From: Psettodes erumei
Lineage: Eukaryota; Chordata; Actinopteri; Pleuronectiformes; Psettodidae
Reading direction: 5' to 3'
DNA: 64,000 nucleotides
Assembly: GCA_016785225.1 (NCBI GenBank)
Contig: JAFBJZ010000647.1
Location: 558,001 to 622,000 of the forward strand
Of the stretch, positions 57,541 to 64,000 are shown one piece after another; the first letter of the stretch is position 1; the number at the start of each line of letters is the position of its first letter. A model generated the notes under the pieces. That model was not told the origin of the DNA and made no database searches. It saw nothing but the letters and a program-made list of their open reading frames with translations. The translations under genes were made by a program, and so were the position numbers.

Positions 57541-58900
57541 GCTCATTCAGGAGTGCATTAAAATCCATCCATAGACATTGCATTCCTTCAGTTATTAACA
57601 GAGCAAATCCGATCCACACATTAATCCAAGCATTCCAACCAGCAATAGGCCTTGAGATAACATCAGCCGCCACGTATTTATGCCACAAAGTCCCGACATC
57701 AGAATCCAGTAAAAACACGAAGAAGTTGTTCCACCATCAGCGCGCCGAATGCATCCAGCGAAACATCCATTTAAAACATTGTCATCATTTGACACGATGT
57801 ATTCCAAACGAAGCGGATTCCTTAATCCACAAACTTCCACCGGTTCGGGCCTACCTGTCCCCAGGTGAATGGATGGCGGGGCATGGCACTTTGCATGGCA
57901 CTTCGCGTGGCACTTCTCTCTACCTGTATGTCTCTTACAGTACACAAAATCCAGACATGCAGTTTTGGGGTTACATAAAGTTCTACACTGTTTTTTCCCT
58001 GTTGTTACTGAGGTCTGTCTATTGGTGATGAGAGTAACTGGTGACAGATGGGTGGAGATTGTTTCTTGATACACTGCAGTTACAACCTGAAGGACCCTTG
58101 CAGCAGGATTCAAGCCCTGCATGTAATCCATTTATGTGGGTGATGCCATTCCATCTGATTCAGCATTCAGTTGGAATGTTTTTGCCCATTCCACTATTTG
58201 TCCTCTGTAGCTGCAACCTATTGAGAAAACTATAACACTGTAACTGTAATTCTAAATTATATCAGATTCTCTTCAAGATGTGGGTCCATATTTATCAAAC
58301 GATATCAAAAGATTTGCCCTTACAATTTACTCAGCGATAAATTATTGAGAGAATGTACAAACACAATCAATGTCAGCTTTCTACTGGCAAGGGTGTTTTC
58401 ACCCCTGATAAATGCAAATAAGAACATGAACATCCTTTCACATGTGTCAGAAGGTGCTCAATCATCTCTGCACTCTGGACAGACTGCAGAGACCTCTGTA
58501 ATATTTTCAATCCCTCATAAATATAATACATTTCTGAAGTTTGTGAGGAGGAGTAAATGTGAAAGCTTTTCATTTTGTTCACTTGAGGTCAAATTTTTTT
58601 TTTGTAGTTTGACAACGCTGGCTTCTTCACTGTATTCTCTATATGAGCTGTACAGTCAGAGGTCCCACTGCCAAAGCTGTCCTGGTGGAATTCTTAACTG
58701 TGGAAGTTGCAGATTACTTATATACAAATGTAATTTCAAGGAGACAGAGTGGACGAACAAAACTACAATATCTCAATTGTAAAATCCAGTTAAATTAATA
58801 CATCACTTACTCTGTGGCATTTGACTAAATGACTTATTGATTGAGCAGCTATAATTCTGAACTTCAGAACATCAGGTGATGCCTATGTTAATATAAGATG
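57541..58900. other. No confident feature; possible BEL 5' flank
   Basis: There is a triple GGCAC(T/A)T-type repeat near 57884-57915 (GGCATGGCACTTTGCATGGC). Open frames such as 57486-58028 have no recognised domain. An LTR could hide here but its partner is not visible. Confidence 0.35.
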
Positions 58901-59310
58901 AGATAAGATAAGATAAGATAAGATAAGATAAGATAAGATAAGGTAACATAAGACATTCCTTAATTAGGCCCACAATGGGTAAATTTCAGTAAAACAGCAG
59001 CAAAGTGGTCAGCAAAAACACAGACAGAGAGAATGTATATATATATATATACACAGTACATAAAAATTATGAACACTATGTACAATATAGACAGAAAAAT
59101 GCATATGAGAACCAGGATTAAAAAGATCACTTGAGTGACATTGCACAGCATGAAATGACGTTACATCCTAATGAAAATATTGCATGGGCTACATAGCAGG
59201 TTATAGTGTAGTTATTGACAGATTTGGTATGTTTTAGTGTGTATGTGGTTCACTGGGAGTGGTGCTGGTTTACAGTCTCACAGCTGGAAGGAAGAACCTT
59301 ACTGAACCCT
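58901..59310. repeat. (AGATA)n microsatellite and adjoining retroposon-like fragment
   Basis: Eight or so AGATA units (58901-58942) adjoin TTAGGCCCACAATGGGTAAA-type sequence and then CAGTCTCACAGCTGGAAGGA near 59272. The last word resembles a common fish repeat. The family was not determined. Confidence 0.55.
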
Positions 59311-60476
59311 TGAGACAACCCCTTTTTTCTTTTGCATATATTTATTTGATCCATGTTTCATATAGACAATGCTGTCGTGGTTAATGGAGGTGCAAGAAAC
59401 ACTGAATAAATTCACAGGAAACACATTCTTGTAAAAGACACAAAATGAGTACTTTAGTGGGTTTGATACTGAGGTGTTGTGTTTGTACCCGGTTATGGAC
59501 GTGAATGCCCATTGGGCTACATTAAATGAGTATTCTGTCCTGCTAGTATCCACCCTCAGAGGGTGACTCAAAGGCTTTTTGTTCATCGGCTTCCATTTAT
59601 CCAAAAATAACTTGATCTCAGCCCTATTTTCATTTCTCTCCTTCCTCCTCCTACACACCCAGCATCAACTCAGCCAGCCTGGCACATATGCAGTGGGGGT
59701 TGTTCATTTGTCCATCTTTTATATGATCTTGTAGTGTTTGTTTCTGTCTGCTCCTGGGCAACTGATTCTTATCCTCGTTGCTCACCTCTTAGAAATTTAC
59801 ATTTAACTGTCAGCTGTATAAATAGCTAATATCCAGTGCAGGGAATGTTCTTGCTCTTCCTGGTGTATTTTGATAATAGGAAAGTAAATTGGGGGCTGAA
59901 ACCTGTGAGTAAGCATTCAGTCAGGAAGGAGGATCATGCAGAAAAAATGTTCAGGTTTGATACTGCTTGATTATTGGCAGTACATTTTTATTCCCCACGA
60001 GTTTGCTTTATTAAATTTGGCCATGGTTTATACTAAGGCAGTGCGCAGGCTCAGTCCATGCTTGCTGACCTGATACTGTGTGTGGAGCAGATCAACCTGC
60101 ACTCCTTTGTTATCATCCTGGGTGACAAAGAAACCCTTATCCACAAACTCCCCAAATACAGAGAGTATAATAAATCAGACAGGAGGACAATCTAGATCAT
60201 TGTTACACTACAGTTAAAGAGGCCTATCATGCCAACCCTACTGCTCTATCACACACATTTTAATGGACACTTGACTGATTGATGAGGGAAAGGGATGCTT
60301 TTTTGTCACATTGACTGAAAATCTGTGTATGATCTCTGGCTTCCAAGTGAAGTAATGTAATAAAGTAATGTATACCCTATAATCAAGAGCAGCTAACATA
60401 TAATATACATTGTAAACATACTGGACTATATTAGTTGCACAGCAGAGCAGAGGGAGAGTGGGGCTTGTATTGATCT

Positions 60477-60479
<3 letters not shown>

Positions 60480-60513
<34 letters not shown>
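60480..60513 (+). repeat. (GT)17 microsatellite
   Basis: A pure GT run followed by a G-rich tail. Confidence 0.95.
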
Positions 60514-60514
<1 letters not shown>

Positions 60515-61139
60515 AGGGGGGGTGTTCCAGTAGCTTGTTAGCAGCACCAATGGAGCTGTCAGATTGTGTTAGGCAGTAGTGTCATGGGTAGTATGAGTAG
60601 GACAGAGGAAACTGTCACACACACGCATGTGCCTATCCTACAAATGCAAGCGTGCACGTACACTTCCAGCCATGAATGCATCATACACACCAACACCATG
60701 GCCCTGCATGGTTGTTCATCTGGAAAAAAATGGCCTTGCACCCACTGTGATCCCTGGAGCCTTTTTTCTATAGTCTCATTAGATGTAAAGTCACTGTTAT
60801 ATAAAGACCAGAGAGATGGGACTTCATACAGTGCTGTTACTGGCACTAATAAGTCCAGACTGAATGTGTTTGCCCAGTACACTGAGTAGAAATGAAAAAG
60901 ACAGGCATTGAACTGGGAAAAAGATATCCACTTTTAATGTTGCCTTTGTTTCTGGTTTGATTGTTAGGTTTGCTACCTCAGGTCCTGGAAGCAGAACAGA
61001 GCCAAGCCAGGTAAGAAGGTTTTACTAATACACCAGGAGAGTGGAAGGGTTCACAGCAGGCTGGACCAGTTGGTATGGCTGGCAGGGCAGGGAATTGATG
61101 GTGAGCAAGGTGTGGCTATATGTCTGAGACTGAGTTCCT

Positions 61140-61640
61140 GGCAGGGGTGGACAATAACAAAGTACATTTACTTGAGTACTGTACTTAAATAGCCTTTTTT
61201 GAATATCTGTATCTTTAATATTATTTATTTAGGAAACATATTACTTTAAACTCACTATGTTTGAAAGACAAATATTGTAGTTTTCAATCCACTACATGTC
61301 TCACCAAGTTCCTTGTTATTTGTTTTTTGATGAAGCAGCTTTGACCACACTAAGATTTGTCTCATAGAGACCTGTGAGATGGACAGTATCGTATGTGTCA
61401 GTGATTACTAATTGTTGGAAAAGTTTGTTGAGTTGTCACATAAGTGTTGCGGTTGTGCTTTGTTGTCTGGCTTACAACAGTACAACAATGTGTTGATATG
61501 AAAAATACACTTTACTTTTAATACTCAAGTATTTTAAAAGCAAGAGTACTCCAGTACTTTATCTTCAGTAAAAATCTGACTGAACGACTTTCACTTGTAC
61601 AGGAGTAATATTTGACCAGTAGTATCTGTACTGGTCAAAT
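61140..61640. repeat. Interspersed MITE-like fragment with AAGTAC motifs
   Basis: It starts GGCAGGGGTGGACAATAACA and has AAGTACATTTACTTGAGTAC, then ATACTCAAGTATTTTAAAAG near the far end. It resembles the widespread fish repeat that begins GTGGA and is rich in AAGTA words. Ends are not resolved. Confidence 0.55.
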
Positions 61641-61924
61641 ATTACTACTACTACTTTGCTATTCACAATATGTTATGCTTGAATATAGCGAGAGAGATCT
61701 GTCTCTATACTTACATTAATGACTGACTTCTGTTTTGAAAGACAGGTCTGTGCTCTGTTGTGATGTTTAACCTTGAGTGTATAAATAAGGAAATTAAGCT
61801 TGTTCAGACTGAGCAGGAGGAGACAGAGGTAAACTTGGGGTTTGTTAAAGAAAACCTGCCAGCAACAGGTTAGCTATCTCAACAGAACAGAACAAAACAA
61901 AACAACAGTATTTCCAAGTGCTAG

Positions 61925-62155
61925 TGGTTATAACACTATATCCATTCCATATACCAGCCAACCTGGGAGTTTGCATGTTTTCCATATGTCTGTGTGTTGG
62001 CTCTAGGTTTTCTGGTTTCCATGTCTTTAGGCTGTAAGTGGAAACCAGATTCTCCTGTTCACCTGGCCAGGAGACTCTACATTGCTAGTAGGAGTAAATA
62101 TGTATGCTCTAATCCCCAAGCAGGATAAGTGGCAATAGGTGAAGTGATAGGAGGG
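61925..62155 (+). repeat. Degenerate SINE copy
   Basis: GGGAGTTTGCATGTTTTCC, TTCTGGTTTCCATGTC, GACTCTACATTGCTAGTAGG and GCAGGATAAGTGGCAATAG follow the body order of the SINE at 14.13 kb, with many changes. Confidence 0.6.
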
Positions 62156-62560
62156 TTAATGAAAATGAAAACCTTAATCTTTATTTTAAAAAAAGTGTTA
62201 CTTGAGACACCACCACACAAATATATTTTATCCTTGCTGGTTTACACCTATGCACTTTTATACAGTTTTGTTCATTTTCCAAATGCTTTCTGCATCCTTA
62301 GTCGATTTTGATGTTTGTGTGTTTTTCATTGTGGGAACAAAGAGGACCAAACTGTCAAGGACTGTGGGGCACATATCAGAATGCTAAAAGGTTTAAAAGC
62401 TGAAAGCTCTTGACAGCTTCAACACTAACATGATTTAATTAAACCCAGTGGGTTGTGACCTGATACATTGAATCTTGTCATTCCTATGTTATGACTTGTT
62501 TGTTAAAGTTGGACTTGTTGCCCTGCATTAACTGTTTGTTTTGTTGCTCCTCTCTCTTCC

Positions 62561-62570
62561 TGTTTTCCAG
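62561..62570 (+). other. dlgap1: Splice acceptor of the first coding dlgap1 exon
   Basis: A pyrimidine-rich tract (CTCTCTCTTCCTGTTTTCCAG) ends in AG at 62570, giving an exon start at 62571 and 116 bases of 5' UTR before the ATG. Confidence 0.65.
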
Positions 62571-62686
62571 TGTCTGCAGTGCTCCTCTCAGGGACAGTCT
62601 TCTGCAGCCCTTCGCTGATCAGGGGCCTACCTGGCATCTCTCATACATATCATTCCTCTTGCCACCCACCCATACTTCCCCCTGCC

Positions 62687-64000
62687 ATGAAAGGCTTGTC
62701 TAGTAGTCGGAGTCACCATCACGTGGTCTCCTATGAACCATCGTATGATCCACTTGGTCTCCATGTTGACCACAAGCCATATGTGATCAGTCAGCTGGAC
62801 ATTCCTGTTCCAATCCCCATGCCACATCCAGCTGAGCTAACCTACTATAATGCTCAGCGTACCTCATACCCCTCTGACACCAACAGCATCGTCCCATATG
62901 GAACCTTTCCCAGGAGGTGCCACTCCACCTCCTCATCTCACCATCCTGAGGTAAAGGATGAGTGTATGGCCATGGTACCATATGTAGGAGGAGGGGGAGG
63001 GGGAGGAGGAGGAGGAACTGGAGGAGGATATGGAGGTAAAATGCCCACCCGGGTACCAGCAAACTTTGCGGACCCGTTTGAGCATCAGCCGTCATTTTCC
63101 AGAGATGGCTATCATACACTACAGTACAAACGAGGTGCTCTCACCCACAGTGGGATGATGGGGGCCAACCATAACAACAATGACAGCCCTGGGAGAATTC
63201 GCCACCTTGTTCACTCAGTCCAGAAACTCTTCACCAAGTCACATTCATTGGAGGGCCCACACCACACACAGTCCTCCAAGGGGGCCAATAATGGGAACAT
63301 TAATGGTGGTGGTGGATGTGGAGGAGGAGGTGGTGGTGGTTCCAGGGCCAGTCCAGAGGGTGAAACTCCACCAGTGGGAGTGCGTCACCGGAAGCACAGC
63401 AAGAGCCGTGAGCGCTGTCGATCAGCGGAGCCCAAGCATCGAAGCCACCACCACCACCAGCTCCACGGCTCAGCATCTGCTCCAGGCTCTGGATATTGGA
63501 GTTCAGATGACAACCTGGAACGGGAGCTGTGTCTCTACCACCCTCACCACCACCAACCTCCACCCTCACCCTCACCCTCCATATCCCCTTCACCCATCGC
63601 CATGACAATGGGGCGATATCCCATCAACAACCCTGACAAGTTCCCGCAGACTCCCCTCCCAAGTCTCTCCTCCTCACAGTCTCACCCATACTTCATGATG
63701 GACTCTTATGGCACACTCAGTGAACACACACACACCCACGCACACCATGGCCACAAACACCACCATTCTGCACTCAAAGCCTCCCGGAGCAACAACGGTG
63801 TGAAGTATGCATCATCGTCAGCATGCGTGCCTGTTAGTGGTAGCAGCAATAACAGCGGTGGCGGTCTCGGTGGAGGAAGTGGCCCCTTGCTTCCACTGGG
63901 TCTTGTGGATGGGCCACTTGTGAAGAAAGGTGCATGGTCGTCAAGCCTAACGGTGAGCAGGGCCCGAGAGGTCTACACCAACAACAGCAGCCACAACCAG
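62687..64000 (+). CDS. dlgap1: Disks large-associated protein 1 (SAPAP1/GKAP), N-terminal 438 residues, cut by window edge
   Basis: DLGAP proteins sit in the postsynaptic density and link PSD-95/DLG guanylate-kinase domains to Shank. The frame opens at ATG 62687 with MKGLSSSRSQHH, matching the family start, and stays open to 64000. Family blocks in order are STFPRRCHS, FSRDGYHTLQYKR, SPGRIRHLVHSVQKLF (residues 167-182) plus FTKSHSLEG, YWSSDDNL (about 270), MTMGRYP, ASRSNN, and WSSSLTVSRAREVY (from about 417). TMGR, YGTLSE-like and LTVSRAREVY favour DLGAP1 over 2, 3 and 4. Gly-rich and His/Ser/Pro-rich insertions lengthen it. The copy could be dlgap1a or dlgap1b. The rest of the gene, including the 14-residue repeats, lies beyond the window. 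Confidence 0.93.
   Translation, partial: MKGLSSSRSHHHVVSYEPSYDPLGLHVDHKPYVISQLDIPVPIPMPHPAELTYYNAQRTSYPSDTNSIVPYGTFPRRCHSTSSSHHPEVKDECMAMVPYVGGGGGGGGGGTGGGYGGKMPTRVPANFADPFEHQPSFSRDGYHTLQYKRGALTHSGMMGANHNNNDSPGRIRHLVHSVQKLFTKSHSLEGPHHTQSSKGANNGNINGGGGCGGGGGGGSRASPEGETPPVGVRHRKHSKSRERCRSAEPKHRSHHHHQLHGSASAPGSGYWSSDDNLERELCLYHPHHHQPPPSPSPSISPSPIAMTMGRYPINNPDKFPQTPLPSLSSSQSHPYFMMDSYGTLSEHTHTHAHHGHKHHHSALKASRSNNGVKYASSSACVPVSGSSNNSGGGLGGGSGPLLPLGLVDGPLVKKGAWSSSLTVSRAREVYTNNSSHNQ

Noticed and set aside
57486..58131. Overlapping frames of about 180 residues on both strands
   Set aside because: No domain; both strands being open in a repeat-flanking stretch suggests chance. It may be BEL flank.

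Overview
This window is nuclear DNA from a ray-finned fish, most likely a percomorph teleost. Vertebrate genes with short GT-AG exons sit in AT-rich, repeat-laden sequence. The repeats are those typical of fish genomes: tRNA-derived SINEs, L1/Tx1-like and L2/CR1-like LINEs, Tf1/sushi-type Gypsy and BEL/Pao retrotransposons, hAT, mariner and CACTA-like DNA elements, and many CA/GATA/ATT microsatellites. There is no prokaryotic content.

Two host genes can be supported. (1) A complete cytosolic alpha-carbonic anhydrase of the fish red-cell type (cahz-like) lies on the minus strand from 16890 to 11298. Its seven coding exons have exact splice sites and encode 260 residues, with every zinc ligand present and a TATA box upstream. 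(2) The first coding exon of dlgap1 (SAPAP1/GKAP, a postsynaptic scaffold) lies on the plus strand from 62687 and runs off the right edge. A CpG-rich segment at about 22.1-22.9 kb, ending in a consensus splice donor at 22366/22367, may be a distant dlgap1 first exon. If so, most of 22-62 kb is one TE-filled intron.

Layout: 0-1.8 kb is featureless. At 1.84-4.03 kb lies a CACTA-like element carrying a spliced gene remnant and its own NRF1-type promoter. At 6.8-8.9 kb lies a hairpin-ended repeat whose end is amplified into 11 tandem hairpins. The carbonic anhydrase gene spans 11.3-17.0 kb, with SINEs in its introns. LINE pieces lie at 18.6-20 kb. A nest at 29.8-38.6 kb holds a broken L1-like LINE interrupted by a second copy of the hairpin element and a mariner MITE, then duplicated L1 ORF1 blocks and two Gypsy relics. 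Another hairpin-ended repeat lies at 43.5-44.7 kb and a hAT element with target duplications at 44.8-46.0 kb. At 48.0-51.6 kb is an LTR-complete but internally deleted Gypsy element with a perfect 5-bp target duplication. A decayed BEL/Pao element follows at 52.1-57.5 kb. SINE and MITE fragments then lead to dlgap1.

The most unusual signals are two. One is the hairpin-terminated element family, whose terminal amplification and CTAA|T junction resemble Helitron/HINE rolling-circle ends. The other is the CACTA-like element that carries a spliced, phase-consistent exon pair behind a CpG promoter. Both autonomous-type retroelements have lost an integrase catalytic residue (Gypsy E to G; BEL D to Y). 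All family assignments come from reading motifs; no database search was run.
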